Of a stretch of DNA of 64,000 nt, positions 52,596 to 63,991 are shown piece after piece. The DNA comes from Lysinibacillus piscis (GTDB lineage Bacteria > Bacillota > Bacilli > Bacillales_A > Planococcaceae), in contig NZ_BRZA01000002.1 in the NCBI RefSeq assembly GCF_026012395.1, forward strand, positions 124,001 to 188,000, in the 5' to 3' direction. A program made the position numbers and the translations under genes. The notes below the pieces were generated by a model. That model made no database searches. It was given only the letters and a program-made list of their open reading frames with translations, and was not told the DNA's origin. Numbering within the stretch: position 1 is the first letter of the stretch; each line of letters opens with the position of its first letter.

Positions 52596-53540
52596 TTGAA
52601 AAGACAAATCATCGACACAATTGCTTCATATGACACAATTGTTATTCATCGTCACGTTCGTCCAGATCCAGATGCTTATGGCTCACAGCATGGATTAAAG
52701 GCATTAATTTTAGCTAATTATCCGAATAAAAAAGTATTTGCTGTAGGCGAGCATGACGAATCATTATCATTTATGACGAAGCCTGATAGCATTACAGATG
52801 ATGTGTATGACAATGCATTAGTCATTGTGACAGATACAGCTAATACAGAGCGCATTGACGATCAACGCTATACGAAGGGGAAAATGGTGATTAAAATTGA
52901 CCATCATCCAAATGACGATCCTTATGGAGATTTACTCTGGGTAAATACAGAGGCAAGCTCATGCAGTGAAATGATTTATACATTATTTGAAGAAGGGCGA
53001 GAAGCATTAGGCTGGATACTGTCTGATACAGCAGCTCGTTTATTGTTTGCAGGAATTATTGGTGATACAGGACGCTTCCAATTCTCAAGTACGACAGCTA
53101 AAACCTTCCAAGTAGCGAGTGAGCTTGTCACTTATTCATTTGACCGTGACAAAGTTTTCAATGGCATGTATGAAATGGAGCAAAAGCTACTGAATTTACA
53201 AGGCTATATTTATCAAAACTTCCAAATGGATGAGTACGGTGCAGCTTCCATTAAATTAACAAAAGAACTATTAGCACAGCATGACGTCGTGCCATCAGAA
53301 GCCTCTTTGTTAGTAGGCTGTTTAGGGAGTGTAAAAGGGATACAAGCATGGGTTGTCTTTATTGAAGAGGACAAGCAAATTCGTGTGCGTCTACGTTCAA
53401 AAGGACCTATTATTAATACATTAGCGAAAGAATTTAATGGTGGTGGACATCCACTTGCCTCTGGTGCAACAGCTTACTCATGGACAGAAGCAGACCGTGT
53501 GATTCAGCGTTTACAAGAAGTATGTCAAAATAATAAGTAA
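52596..53540 (+). CDS. nrnA: Oligoribonuclease / pAp phosphatase NrnA
   Basis: DHH phosphoesterase that degrades short RNA and dephosphorylates pAp. The 314-residue protein has HRHVRPDPDAYGSQ, the DHHPNDDPYG motif near residue 101 and a DHHA1 end GGGHPLASGA that binds substrate. TTG 52596 (MKRQI) follows TTGGAGGAA; the open frame begins 39 bases earlier. Synteny as in B. subtilis ytqI. Confidence 0.95.
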   Translation: MKRQIIDTIASYDTIVIHRHVRPDPDAYGSQHGLKALILANYPNKKVFAVGEHDESLSFMTKPDSITDDVYDNALVIVTDTANTERIDDQRYTKGKMVIKIDHHPNDDPYGDLLWVNTEASSCSEMIYTLFEEGREALGWILSDTAARLLFAGIIGDTGRFQFSSTTAKTFQVASELVTYSFDRDKVFNGMYEMEQKLLNLQGYIYQNFQMDEYGAASIKLTKELLAQHDVVPSEASLLVGCLGSVKGIQAWVVFIEEDKQIRVRLRSKGPIINTLAKEFNGGGHPLASGATAYSWTEADRVIQRLQEVCQNNK

Positions 53541-53559
53541 TAGGAAGGAAGGGATTGCT

Positions 53560-56500
53560 GTGCCAATGGTTTACACACAAATGCATACGAGTGCGGATTT
53601 ATTGAAAAGTACCATTCGACTTGAGCGATTAATCCCTTTTTTACAAGAACAACATACAAGGGCCTGTGCAATTGTCAATTCAAAATTGTATGGGCTTTTG
53701 CCTTTTTGGAGAACGTTACAGCAAGCAAATATCCATGCAGTTATTGGTCTTACTGTACATGTGCAGTGGCAAGAAACGAAAATTCCACTTGTTTTATACG
53801 CACAAACAACAGAGGGCTATCAACAACTGTTGAAAATTAGTAGTGCCGTGTCCATTCGAGAAGATGACACACTGCCGTGGAAGTGGCTGGAGGGATATGC
53901 AGCTGGCTGTTTAGCACTCCTTTCCACAGATGATATAAATGAACAGGCAGATTGGACAGAATTAGCACAAGCGCTTGCAAGTATTTTTGGTCAACGCTTT
54001 TTCTTTGGCATTGCGAGACCAGCAGGAATACGAAATGAACGAGAGGATGTATACATAGCATGGTGTCAAGGACAGGCTATTCCAATTGTCGCCACACAAA
54101 GCTGTTATTTTTTACGTCCAGAAAATTATATTGCTTATGAAGCGGCGAGAGCGATTGATACAGGTGAAAAATTAGCTGATCGAATGCGAAGTGCTACATT
54201 ACAGCATTATTTTGCACCAACAGAGACAGAATGGCAGAGCTGGTTTGCTGACCATCCAGAATGGCTCACAGCGAGTGCCGATATGCTGATAAGCTGTCAG
54301 GCTGACATACCAAATAAATCTGTAAAAATGCCGAAATTTCCTGTTCCAGCAGGTGAAACAGCAGCACAATGGCTAGTAAAGGAGGCATATGCAGGGCTAA
54401 CTGAGCGTTTTCAGTCACAAACCATCCCACCTATTTATCAGCAAAGATTACAGTATGAGCTTGATATTATTTGTCAAATGGGCTTTGCTGACTACTTTTT
54501 AGTTGTAGCTGATTTTATACGTTTTGCAAGAGAGAATCAGGTTTTAACAGGTCCTGGTCGGGGCTCCTCTGCCAGCTCGCTTGTGGCGTATAGTTTAAAG
54601 ATTACACAAGTAGATCCACTAGCATATGGCTTATTATTTGAACGTTTTTTAAATCCAGAGCGTGTAACCCTACCAGATATTGATATTGATTTTGCCGATC
54701 ATAAAAGACAAAAGGTTATTCAATATGTAGCACAAAAATATGGCAAGACACATGTGGCACAAATTATTACATTTGGGACATTGTCTGCAAAGGCTGTGGC
54801 AAGAGATGTAGCACGTGTTTTTGGCTTTGAAGCAGAAACATTAGAGAAAATCTCGAAAATGATTCCGAATAAGCCAGGTATTACATTGCAACAGGCTGTT
54901 TCTGAGTCACAGCCATTGCAGGAATGGCTTGCAGAAAACGTCGAGCATCAACAGTGGCTAGAGGTAGCTCTTACATTAGAGGGATTACCAAGAAATGCTT
55001 CGACACATGCAGCAGGTATTGTCATAGCACCAATGCCACTTGTCCATACAATTCCGATTGAAGCAGGTCATGATGACATTTACTGTACACAGTGGCCAAT
55101 GGGCGATGTAGAGGCAATTGGTCTTGTGAAAATTGATTTTTTAGGGCTGCGTAATTTAACAATCATCGAGCAAATACGTTGGTCTATTTATAAAGCGGGT
55201 GGGCCGTGGATTGATTTTTCGCTGATGCCATTACAAGATGACCAAACATTTCAACTCTTACAGCGTGGAGACACAGTAGGCATATTTCAGCTAGAATCGA
55301 CAGGTATGCAGCAAGCATTGCGAGATATTCAACCGAGCCATTTTTTAGATATTGTAGCCGTCAATGCGTTGTATCGTCCAGGGCCAATGGACTTTATCTC
55401 GATGTATGCCAAGAGGAAGGCAGGGCAAGAAGCCATTCAAATGCCTCATCCAGCACTAGAACCGATTTTACAAGAAACATTTGGCGTTATCATTTATCAG
55501 GAGCAAATTCTACAAATCGCAGCACGCATGGCAGGTTTTACAATGGGCAAGGCAGACTTACTACGCCGAGCTATTAGTAAAAAAAATCGCCAAGTATTAG
55601 AGGCGCAGCATATGGCTTTTGTAGATGGGGCAAGGAAGCAAGGCTTTGACCAACACATTGCAGAAGAGGTATATGCGTTAATTGTACGCTTTGCCGATTA
55701 TGGGTTCCCAAAAAGTCATGCAGTCGCTTATAGTATGATTTCGTATCAAATGGCTTATTTGAAGGCACATTTTCCTGCACATTTTTATGCTGCGCTATTA
55801 TCTGGGGCAACTGGGAATGGCGAAAAAATACAGCAGCTTGTTAGTGAAGCAAAGGAGAAGGGCATTGTATTTTATCCACCATCTTTAAAATATAGTCAAA
55901 AATCCTTTTTAGCTGATCAACATGGTATTCGTTATAGCTTATCAAGTATTAAAGGAGCTACACGACCATTTTTAGAAAAGGTTGTTGGATTGCAGAAAAC
56001 ACAGCCTGATGCGTTTGATAATTTATTTGATTTAGCTGTTGCACTTGGAGAGGGCTATTTTACAAATAAAATCATGGAGCCCTTTATTTATGCAGGTGCT
56101 CTTGATTATTTGGGTGTGGATCGAGCGATGTTGATTGCCTCGCTCAGTGCAGCGGTGAGTCATATGAAATTTCAAATAGGGCGACCACAATATACGAAGG
56201 CTGAGCCATTCACATTGAAAGAGACATTACAGTATGAAAAAGAGTATCTAGGTTTTTATATTTCGGCACATCCCGTAACAGTAGAAAGAGCACTGTGGTC
56301 GGAGGTCAATGCGACTTGCCAAACATTGAAGGCGATGCGTGATGGAACATATGTGAAATTACTTGGTGTAATGGAAGAAGTCAAAAAAATCCGTACGAAA
56401 AAAGGGGAGCAAATGGCATTTGTTCAATTGCAGGATGAATATGGAACAGTATCCATTACATTGTTTCCACAAGTATTTCAGCTTGCTCAAGATATACTCG

Positions 56501-56598
56501 CTGAGGATGGACTTTTATATGTGGAAGGCACACTTGAAAGACGTTTTGGTAAACCACAAGTGAAGGTAAAACATGCACAAGTGGCGAAAAGAATATAG
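53560..56598 (+). CDS. dnaE: DNA polymerase III subunit alpha (DnaE type)
   Basis: Replicative polymerase used with PolC for lagging-strand priming and extension. Of 1012 residues, shorter than the about 1115 of B. subtilis DnaE. The catalytic set is intact: GPGRGSSASSLVAY, PDIDIDFAD (about 371-379) and LVKIDFLGLRNL, then YRPGPMDFI. The N-terminal PHP domain has lost its motifs (YTQMHTSADLL instead of an HxH-type metal site and no TDH). An OB-fold end is present (KIRTKKGEQMAFVQLQDEYG). GTG 53560 has GGAAGGAAGG upstream. The ytrH/ytrI genes usual before it are missing. Confidence 0.96.
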   Translation: MPMVYTQMHTSADLLKSTIRLERLIPFLQEQHTRACAIVNSKLYGLLPFWRTLQQANIHAVIGLTVHVQWQETKIPLVLYAQTTEGYQQLLKISSAVSIREDDTLPWKWLEGYAAGCLALLSTDDINEQADWTELAQALASIFGQRFFFGIARPAGIRNEREDVYIAWCQGQAIPIVATQSCYFLRPENYIAYEAARAIDTGEKLADRMRSATLQHYFAPTETEWQSWFADHPEWLTASADMLISCQADIPNKSVKMPKFPVPAGETAAQWLVKEAYAGLTERFQSQTIPPIYQQRLQYELDIICQMGFADYFLVVADFIRFARENQVLTGPGRGSSASSLVAYSLKITQVDPLAYGLLFERFLNPERVTLPDIDIDFADHKRQKVIQYVAQKYGKTHVAQIITFGTLSAKAVARDVARVFGFEAETLEKISKMIPNKPGITLQQAVSESQPLQEWLAENVEHQQWLEVALTLEGLPRNASTHAAGIVIAPMPLVHTIPIEAGHDDIYCTQWPMGDVEAIGLVKIDFLGLRNLTIIEQIRWSIYKAGGPWIDFSLMPLQDDQTFQLLQRGDTVGIFQLESTGMQQALRDIQPSHFLDIVAVNALYRPGPMDFISMYAKRKAGQEAIQMPHPALEPILQETFGVIIYQEQILQIAARMAGFTMGKADLLRRAISKKNRQVLEAQHMAFVDGARKQGFDQHIAEEVYALIVRFADYGFPKSHAVAYSMISYQMAYLKAHFPAHFYAALLSGATGNGEKIQQLVSEAKEKGIVFYPPSLKYSQKSFLADQHGIRYSLSSIKGATRPFLEKVVGLQKTQPDAFDNLFDLAVALGEGYFTNKIMEPFIYAGALDYLGVDRAMLIASLSAAVSHMKFQIGRPQYTKAEPFTLKETLQYEKEYLGFYISAHPVTVERALWSEVNATCQTLKAMRDGTYVKLLGVMEEVKKIRTKKGEQMAFVQLQDEYGTVSITLFPQVFQLAQDILAEDGLLYVEGTLERRFGKPQVKVKHAQVAKRI

Positions 56599-56628
56599 GG
56601 AAGATGGAAACTGCGTAAATTTTTTCTT

Positions 56629-56663
56629 TTGATTCAGTGGGGGCAGGACGCACACTGAATCAA
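56629..56663. other. Stem-loop element in the dnaE-fadR gap
   Basis: TTGATTCAGTG (56629-56639) and CACTGAATCAA (56653-56663) form a perfect 11-base stem around a G-rich loop (GGGGCAGGACGCA). The next about 50 bases are unusually GC-rich (AGCGGATGTACCTGACGC) for this genome. No T tract follows. It may be a dispersed genomic element rather than a terminator. Confidence 0.5.
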
Positions 56664-56883
56664 GAGAAAGCCCCAGCGGATGTACCTGACGCTAACGCTT
56701 TCGGTACAGAAAAACATTGTTACAGATTTTGAAGAGATGCTTTTTGAGCGAGCTCGAGAAAATCTGAACGCAATTATGCTGGGTGTAATTGATGCAGTTT
56801 TTTCTTTACTTTTGCTACATTATTTTGTAAGCTAAAAACAATGTTGAAAAGTGGTCTGACCATTTTAGGGTGGAGTTGAGCAT

Positions 56884-57549
56884 ATGGCGAAAGAAACGAT
56901 ACAAAAGAAAGTTTTTTTAGAAATTGTTCAGCAATTACGTCAGCTCATTCAAACGGAAAAAATTCAGGCTGGTGAAAAGCTCCCCTCCGAACGAGTGCTT
57001 TCGGAACGTTTAGGAGTAGGAAGATCATCTGTGAGGGAGGCATTACGAAGCTTAGAATTATTAGGGCTTATTGAAACCCGACATGGCGGCGGAACATTTT
57101 TAGCTACCACACATAAGCATCAGCTTGTCGAAGTATTATCCATGTTTATTTTAGAGGACGAGCGATCAAAGAAAGATGTTGCGCAAACACGACAAATCCA
57201 TGAAAAAGAAGCAATTCGTATTATATGTAGTACAAAGGAAATGCGTACATCACCTGTATGGGAAAGCTTTTTTGTTAAATTAGAGATTGAAGGCACAGTC
57301 AATTGCCGAGATATTTTAAGAGAAATAATGATTACATCAGGCAATCGTCTTGCATTAAAAATTTGGTTTCAGTTAGCTGCTTATGACGGTGATCGACTTA
57401 ATCGGCAGTCAACAGAAGATGAAAAAATCATGATACAGACATTATTGAAGTCACTAGAATTAGGCTATCAACAAGAAGCATTAAAAGCCTATGGTCAATG
57501 GATGAAGCATTTAGACAATCAAGGGGGAGTAAAACGTGGCAATACGTGA
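56884..57549 (+). CDS. FadR/GntR family transcriptional regulator
   Basis: A 221-residue regulator. N-terminal winged helix (about residues 9-75): [20 protein letters not shown] then [15 protein letters not shown]. The C-terminal FCD-like region is short and has few of the usual metal-binding His, so ligand binding may differ. GGAGTTGAG precedes ATG 56884. Its end overlaps accD by 14 bases, so it is cotranscribed with accDA and may control fatty-acid synthesis; that is inference. Confidence 0.88.
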   Translation: MAKETIQKKVFLEIVQQLRQLIQTEKIQAGEKLPSERVLSERLGVGRSSVREALRSLELLGLIETRHGGGTFLATTHKHQLVEVLSMFILEDERSKKDVAQTRQIHEKEAIRIICSTKEMRTSPVWESFFVKLEIEGTVNCRDILREIMITSGNRLALKIWFQLAAYDGDRLNRQSTEDEKIMIQTLLKSLELGYQQEALKAYGQWMKHLDNQGGVKRGNT

Positions 57550-58393
57550 CTTATTTAGCGGTAATCGCAAAAAGAAAGACGGGGAACAAGAAAAAGGCTT
57601 TCCAGAAGGCTTGATGATAAAATGTCCAGAATGCCGACATATTCAATTAACGAAAGAGCTGGAAAAAAATCATAAAGTGTGTGTGAAATGTAACCACCAT
57701 TTTAAAATGACGGCACAAGAACGTGTAGCCGATTTTATGGATGAAGGTTCATTTGTCTCAATGGATGATCATTTACAAACGAGCAACCCATTAAAATTCC
57801 CAGCATATACAGAAAAAATTGCAGTTGACCAAGAAAAAACAGGCTTAAATGAAGCGGTATTAACAGGTGTTGGGACACTAGGTGGAGAGCAAGTTGTTGT
57901 CGCAATTATGGATTCTCATTTTCGTATGGGCTCAATGGGCTCTGTTGTAGGAGAAAAAATCACTCGTGCAGTAGAAAAAGCAACGGCTTTGCGTGTACCA
58001 TTTATCATTTTTACAGCAAGTGGTGGCGCACGTATGCAGGAAGGTGTATTGTCTCTTATGCAAATGGCAAAAACAAGTGTGGCATTAAAGCGTCATAGTG
58101 ATGAAGGCTTATTGTTTATCTCCATTTTAACGCATCCAACAACGGGTGGTGTATCTGCAAGTTTTGCCTCAGTAGGAGATATTAATATTGCAGAGCCACA
58201 AGCATTAATTGGCTTTGCGGGACGTCGTGTCATTGAAGAAACTGTACGTGAAAAATTACCGAGTGATTTTCAAACAGCAGAGTTTTTATTGGCACATGGT
58301 CAGTTAGATGCGATTTTCCAACGTAAAGACTTACGCCAGCAAGTAGCGATACTTGTCCAAATGCATACAAAAGGAGGCGTGCAACATGTCTAA
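57536..58393 (+). CDS. accD: Acetyl-CoA carboxylase carboxyltransferase subunit beta
   Basis: With AccA transfers the carboxyl group from biotin to acetyl-CoA to give malonyl-CoA. The 285-residue protein has a zinc ribbon of Cys30, Cys33, Cys49 and Cys52, then a crotonase fold with [20 protein letters not shown] and [13 protein letters not shown] 57536 (MAIRDLF) is placed by AAGGGGGAG. Overlaps fadR-like gene and accA. Confidence 0.98.
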   Translation: MAIRDLFSGNRKKKDGEQEKGFPEGLMIKCPECRHIQLTKELEKNHKVCVKCNHHFKMTAQERVADFMDEGSFVSMDDHLQTSNPLKFPAYTEKIAVDQEKTGLNEAVLTGVGTLGGEQVVVAIMDSHFRMGSMGSVVGEKITRAVEKATALRVPFIIFTASGGARMQEGVLSLMQMAKTSVALKRHSDEGLLFISILTHPTTGGVSASFASVGDINIAEPQALIGFAGRRVIEETVREKLPSDFQTAEFLLAHGQLDAIFQRKDLRQQVAILVQMHTKGGVQHV

Positions 58394-59342
58394 ACATTTA
58401 GCATTTGAAGAGCCGATTATCCAATTGCGAGAAAAGATTGCGGAGCTTAAAAAAATTGCCACTGAGGCAGATGTAGATATGACGGATGAAATTCAAACGT
58501 TAGAAACACGTTTAACGCAATTAGAGCAATCGATTTATGCCAATATGAAGCCATGGGATCGTGTGCAAGTAGCAAGACATCCAGAGCGACCAACAACACT
58601 TGATTACATTGAAGCGATGTGTGAAAATTTCATCGAGCTACATGGTGACCGTACATTTGGAGATGATGGCGCCATTCTTGGTGGGATTGCCTTTTTTGAA
58701 GGACAGCCTGTCACAATTATTGGACATCAACGTGGGAAATCAACGAAAGAAAATATTCGACGAAATTTCGGTATGCCACATCCAGAAGGCTACCGTAAAG
58801 CATTACGATTAATGAAGCAGGCAGAAAAATTTAAGCGTCCTATTATTTGTTTTATTGATACAAAGGGAGCTTATCCTGGCAAAGCGGCAGAGGAACGTGG
58901 GCAAAGTGAAGCCATTGCACGTAATCTTGTTGAAATGGCTGGCTTAACGGTTCCTGTCATTAGTATTGTCATTGGAGAAGGTGGAAGTGGCGGTGCATTG
59001 GCATTGGGTATCGCAAACCGTGTGTTTATGCTGGAGAACTCCACATATTCCGTGATTTCACCAGAAGGCGCTGCATCTATTTTATGGAGAGATGGTAGCC
59101 TAGCTAAACAAGCAGCAGAGGCGATGCGTATTACAGCACCTGATTTGCAGGATCTTGGGGTAATTGATGGCATTATTCCAGAGGTAATGGGTGGCGCACA
59201 TCGTGATATCGCACAGCAAGCGCTTTATATAAAAGAATGTTTAATTGCTACATTAGGTATGTTAAATAGACTAACAGGGCAACAATTAATTGATGACCGT
59301 TATGAGAAATTTAAACAAATTGGTCAATATACTGAAATGTAG
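58386..59342 (+). CDS. accA: Acetyl-CoA carboxylase carboxyltransferase subunit alpha
   Basis: Partner of AccD. The 318-residue protein starts [20 protein letters not shown] and carries [36 protein letters not shown] and [14 protein letters not shown] 58386 follows AAAGGAGG and overlaps accD by 8 bases. The longer frame to 58353 is rejected. Confidence 0.98.
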   Translation: MSKHLAFEEPIIQLREKIAELKKIATEADVDMTDEIQTLETRLTQLEQSIYANMKPWDRVQVARHPERPTTLDYIEAMCENFIELHGDRTFGDDGAILGGIAFFEGQPVTIIGHQRGKSTKENIRRNFGMPHPEGYRKALRLMKQAEKFKRPIICFIDTKGAYPGKAAEERGQSEAIARNLVEMAGLTVPVISIVIGEGGSGGALALGIANRVFMLENSTYSVISPEGAASILWRDGSLAKQAAEAMRITAPDLQDLGVIDGIIPEVMGGAHRDIAQQALYIKECLIATLGMLNRLTGQQLIDDRYEKFKQIGQYTEM

Positions 59343-59404
59343 AACAACTATTGACTGTGTAAGAGCAAAGTTTATTTTTATGGGGAATTTTGTTTAAATG
59401 GAGT

Positions 59405-59442
59405 AAAAAGAGTGTGTGAAAGCGCATTCTTTTTATTTTTTC
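59405..59442 (+). terminator. accDA terminator
   Basis: AAAAAGAGTGTG pairs (with G-T pairs) with CGCATTCTTTTT, followed by ATTTTTT. Confidence 0.75.
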
Positions 59443-59483
59443 TGTAAAAGTTATATTTTATAGGCTTCGAGCTCTTACAAAGT

Positions 59484-60498
<1,015 letters not shown>

Positions 60499-60523
60499 TC
60501 TAGTATAAAATGGAGTGGCAAAA

Positions 60524-62284
60524 ATGAGAAAAACAAAAATCGTTTGTACAATTGGTCCAGCAAGTGAGGCACCAGAAACATTAGAAAAATTAATCGAAGC
60601 AGGAATGAACGTAGCTCGTTTAAATTTCTCACATGGCTCTCATGAGGAGCATGCAGCACGTATTCAACTAATTCGTGAAGCAGCAGAAAAAGTGGGCAAG
60701 CCTGTGGGGATCTTACTAGATACAAAAGGGCCAGAAATTCGTACACACAATATGCAAAATGGTGAGTTACACTTAACAACAGGTCAAGTGATTGATATTT
60801 CGATGACAGAAGTAGAAGGAACTGAGAAAAGCTTCTCGGTGACATATGAGCGTTTAATCGAGGACGTAGAGCAAAATTCAATTATTTTGTTGGATGACGG
60901 TTTGATTCAGTTACGTGTTTTAGCAAAAGATGTGGACAAAGGCTTGATTCATACAATTGTTGAAAATGCAGGTGTTTTAAAAAATAAAAAAGGTGTCAAC
61001 GTACCGAATGTATCCGTGCAACTACCAGGGATTACAGAAAAAGATGCGCAAGATATTTTATTTGGTATTAAACAAGGCGTTGATTTTATTGCAGCATCCT
61101 TCGTACGTCGTGCAAAAGATGTTTTAGAAATTCGCGAATTATTAGAGCAAAATGATGGTGGTCACATTCACATTATCCCGAAAATCGAAAACCAAGAAGG
61201 TGTCGATAATATTGACGAAATTATTTTAGTATCGGATGGTTTAATGGTAGCTCGTGGAGATTTAGGGGTAGAAATTCCAGCAGAAGAAGTACCACTTGTT
61301 CAAAAAAGCTTAATTTTAAAATGTAATCAAGTTGGAAAACCAGTTATTACTGCTACACAAATGTTAGACTCCATGCAACGTAATCCACGTCCAACACGTG
61401 CCGAGGCAAGCGATGTAGCCAATGCAATTATGGATGGCACAGATGCAATTATGTTATCAGGTGAAACAGCAGCAGGTCTTTATCCAGTAGAATCTGTACA
61501 AATGATGAATAAAATTGCACAACGCACAGAAACATCATTAGACTATAAACGAATTGTATCTGCACGTAGTCGTGAAAAAGAGGCCAACCTAACAGAAGCG
61601 ATTTCGCAAGCTGTTGCTTATACATCGATTAATCTAGGTGTGAAGGCGGTTCTTGCACCAACAGAAAGTGGTAACACGGCAAGAATGATTGCGAAATATC
61701 GCCCAGGTGTACCGATTGTTGCGGTGACAAGCTCTGTGGATGCAGCACATGCTTTAACGCTTGTTTGGGGTGTACAACCAATCGTTTGTCAGCGTGTGAC
61801 AACAACAGATGAAATTTTAGATTTAGCTGTAGATGAAAGTTTGAAGTATGGCTATGTGACACACGGTGATGCCGTTGTGATTACAGCAGGTGTTCCTGTT
61901 GGTGAAGCAGGAACGACGAACTTAATGAAAGTGCATATTATTGGCGATTTACTAGCACGCGGTCAAGGAATCGGCAAAGCGTCTGTTGTCGGGAAAGCTG
62001 TCGTTGCTAAAAATGCCGAAGAGGCACTAGCTTATGACACAGAGGGCTGTATTTTAGTAACAATTGGCTCAGATAAAGACATGATGCCAGCATTGGAAAA
62101 ATGCGCAGGCTTAATCACTGAAGAAGGTGGCTTAACAAGTCATGCAGCGGTTGTTGGATTGAGCTTAGGTATTCCAGTTATCGTTGGCGTAAAAGAAGCG
62201 ACAGCACTGATTCGTCAAGGACAAGAAATTACAATGGACGCTGAAACAGGCGTTATTTATAAAGGACATGCAAGTGTGCTATAA
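60524..62284 (+). CDS. pyk: Pyruvate kinase
   Basis: Makes pyruvate and ATP from PEP. The 586-residue protein starts [16 protein letters not shown] and has [35 protein letters not shown] and [10 protein letters not shown]. Beyond the normal 475 residues, it carries the extra Bacillus-type C-terminal domain with [20 protein letters not shown], related to PEP-utilising mobile domains. ATG 60524 with GGAG 9 bases upstream is preferred to GTG 60515. Only 25 bases after pfkA. Confidence 0.98.
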   Translation: MRKTKIVCTIGPASEAPETLEKLIEAGMNVARLNFSHGSHEEHAARIQLIREAAEKVGKPVGILLDTKGPEIRTHNMQNGELHLTTGQVIDISMTEVEGTEKSFSVTYERLIEDVEQNSIILLDDGLIQLRVLAKDVDKGLIHTIVENAGVLKNKKGVNVPNVSVQLPGITEKDAQDILFGIKQGVDFIAASFVRRAKDVLEIRELLEQNDGGHIHIIPKIENQEGVDNIDEIILVSDGLMVARGDLGVEIPAEEVPLVQKSLILKCNQVGKPVITATQMLDSMQRNPRPTRAEASDVANAIMDGTDAIMLSGETAAGLYPVESVQMMNKIAQRTETSLDYKRIVSARSREKEANLTEAISQAVAYTSINLGVKAVLAPTESGNTARMIAKYRPGVPIVAVTSSVDAAHALTLVWGVQPIVCQRVTTTDEILDLAVDESLKYGYVTHGDAVVITAGVPVGEAGTTNLMKVHIIGDLLARGQGIGKASVVGKAVVAKNAEEALAYDTEGCILVTIGSDKDMMPALEKCAGLITEEGGLTSHAAVVGLSLGIPVIVGVKEATALIRQGQEITMDAETGVIYKGHASVL

Positions 62285-62288
62285 CAAG

Positions 62289-62325
62289 AAAAGCTCCAGT
62301 ACGAAATTTGTACTGGAGCTTTTTG
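62289..62325 (+). terminator. pyk terminator
   Basis: AAAAGCTCCAGTAC and GTACTGGAGCTTTT form a perfect 14-base stem with a GAAATTT loop. Confidence 0.95.
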
Positions 62326-62408
62326 CATGATACGATGCAACCAAATAGGGTATGATAACGTATAGAAGTAGAAAGGCTCACTTTATGGCATATTAGGAGG
62401 AAAAATAG

Positions 62409-62798
62409 ATGCGAAAAATAGTGTTTGGCTTTCTTGGCTATGTGTTACTAGAACTTGCATTGTTGATTGTTGTAGGAAAATTAATCGGTGTGCTACCAAC
62501 TTTATTACTTGTTGTAGCAACGAGTGTACTTGGCATATATGTTGTGAAAAATAAAGGGATGAATTCTGTACGTTCCGTAAAACAAGCGCTAGAAAATAGG
62601 GAAGCACCAGGCACAGCGATGGTAGATACAATGCTCAATTTTAGTGGTGGCTTTTTACTAGCATTGCCAGGTTTTTTAACGGATGTACTTGGTGTTTTAT
62701 TACTTATGCCGATTTCACGTAAACTCTTCCAGCCAATCGTTTATTATTGGATGCGGAAAAAAATGAAACATAACCAAGTGATTATCGTTCAAAAATAG
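62409..62798 (+). CDS. fxsA: FxsA family membrane protein
   Basis: A 129-residue membrane protein, called YtzA in B. subtilis. It has hydrophobic segments at about 5-45 and 73-95 (GGFLLALPGFLTDVLGVLLL), the FxsA motif. AGGAGGAAAAATAG precedes ATG 62409. Its end overlaps ytvI on the other strand by 17 bases. Role is not known beyond suppression of F exclusion in E. coli. Confidence 0.93.
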   Translation: MRKIVFGFLGYVLLELALLIVVGKLIGVLPTLLLVVATSVLGIYVVKNKGMNSVRSVKQALENREAPGTAMVDTMLNFSGGFLLALPGFLTDVLGVLLLMPISRKLFQPIVYYWMRKKMKHNQVIIVQK

Positions 62799-63747
62799 TA
62801 TTTTCTTTTAATTTAACCGCTAAAAATAAAAGAATAGGACTTAGTAAAATACCGTAAAACCCAAATAATAAAATGGAGGCAGCACTGATGAAAAAGGTAT
62901 GGAATGTACGTAATTGTAGCGTATTGGACCATAATAAAGAATCAGCTAGCTGCCTTGTTAATTGTACAAATAAATATAAAAATAAAATTGTTATACATAA
63001 AAAAGTATTGCCCTGCAAGTAAAAGTAAATGCTCATTGGAACAAGAAATACGCCGATACCGAAAAACGGTAACACATCAGCGAACGCAACGATAAAAGCT
63101 TTGACGATAGCTTGTTCAAATTGTAGCAAAATAAATCCAATACATAGAATAAACAGTGTGATGGTGAATAGTTGAAATTCAACAAATAAAAAGTAATGAA
63201 ATAGCTTCATCACTTTTGCAAAATGACCTTGCCATTCATGTCTAAATTTTTTGGGGGCATATTGAAAAAACCAGTAGCGAGATTTACGTGTTTCTAAGAG
63301 AGCGAAATAATAGGCGATAAAAAATATAAAAATCTCAATAACATGCTGCATGAAAATTTGAAAAAAATCTGCAGCATAGAGTAACACAGAATCGAATATA
63401 GAGAGAGACTTTTCTTTGATAAATTGGATAAGGATTGATTCATATTCATTGAAGAAAGAAAAGTTTTGTAGAATATCTTTGATTTCAGGGAAAACAAGCA
63501 CTACACTATTAATAGATAAAAGAATTAGCATAAAAATACATGCTACAATCAAAATTTCAACAACAAGAGCAGCTAGCCAATATGCCATTTTGCAATATTT
63601 ATGGAAAAATTGGATGATGGGATAGGTGGAATAGGATAAGAAAATAGCTAGTGCCACAGGGAGTACAAACCATAGTACGAGTAAGTATACGATGAAAAAT
63701 AAAGCACTTGTTATTTTATCAGAAGAAAAATATTTTATATTTCGCAT
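62782..63747 (-). CDS. ytvI: YtvI-like AI-2E family transporter-type protein
   Basis: A 321-residue membrane protein of the AI-2E/PerM group, with about seven hydrophobic segments (for example LFFIVYLLVLWFVLPVALAI near the N-terminus and FLLFGFYGILLSPILLFLA near the end). Substrate unknown; B. subtilis YtvI is linked to the late-sporulation region. No clear SD except AAAGAGATG. Sits next to fxsA as in B. subtilis, though read oppositely here. Confidence 0.9.
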   Translation of the reverse strand: MRNIKYFSSDKITSALFFIVYLLVLWFVLPVALAIFLSYSTYPIIQFFHKYCKMAYWLAALVVEILIVACIFMLILLSINSVVLVFPEIKDILQNFSFFNEYESILIQFIKEKSLSIFDSVLLYAADFFQIFMQHVIEIFIFFIAYYFALLETRKSRYWFFQYAPKKFRHEWQGHFAKVMKLFHYFLFVEFQLFTITLFILCIGFILLQFEQAIVKAFIVAFADVLPFFGIGVFLVPMSIYFYLQGNTFLCITILFLYLFVQLTRQLADSLLWSNTLQLRTFHTFFISAASILLFGFYGILLSPILLFLAVKLKENTIFER

Positions 63748-63962
63748 CTCTTTCTATTTCGCCTCGTTTCAACAGAAGTTCTGTCAGCTCAATTTATTTG
63801 TAATTATTCATGCCAATGCTTACATATTGCCATAAAAATTTTTTTAGCATATCATAAATATCAGTAGTAACATTGATAGTCAATGAAAGATATGAAGAAA
63901 AGCATTGAAAATGAAGAAAAACTCTCTTTAGTGTACCTTTTTCTTTGTTTAGAGGTTTTTCA

Positions 63963-63991
63963 TTCACAAAGATGTCAAAAATGATTATAAT
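63963..63991 (+). promoter_or_regulatory. Promoter pointing out of the window
   Basis: TTCACA (63963-63968) and a perfect TATAAT (63986-63991) are 17 bases apart. By B. subtilis gene order the next gene would be in the citZ region, so this may be a citrate synthase promoter; the gene itself is outside. Confidence 0.65.
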
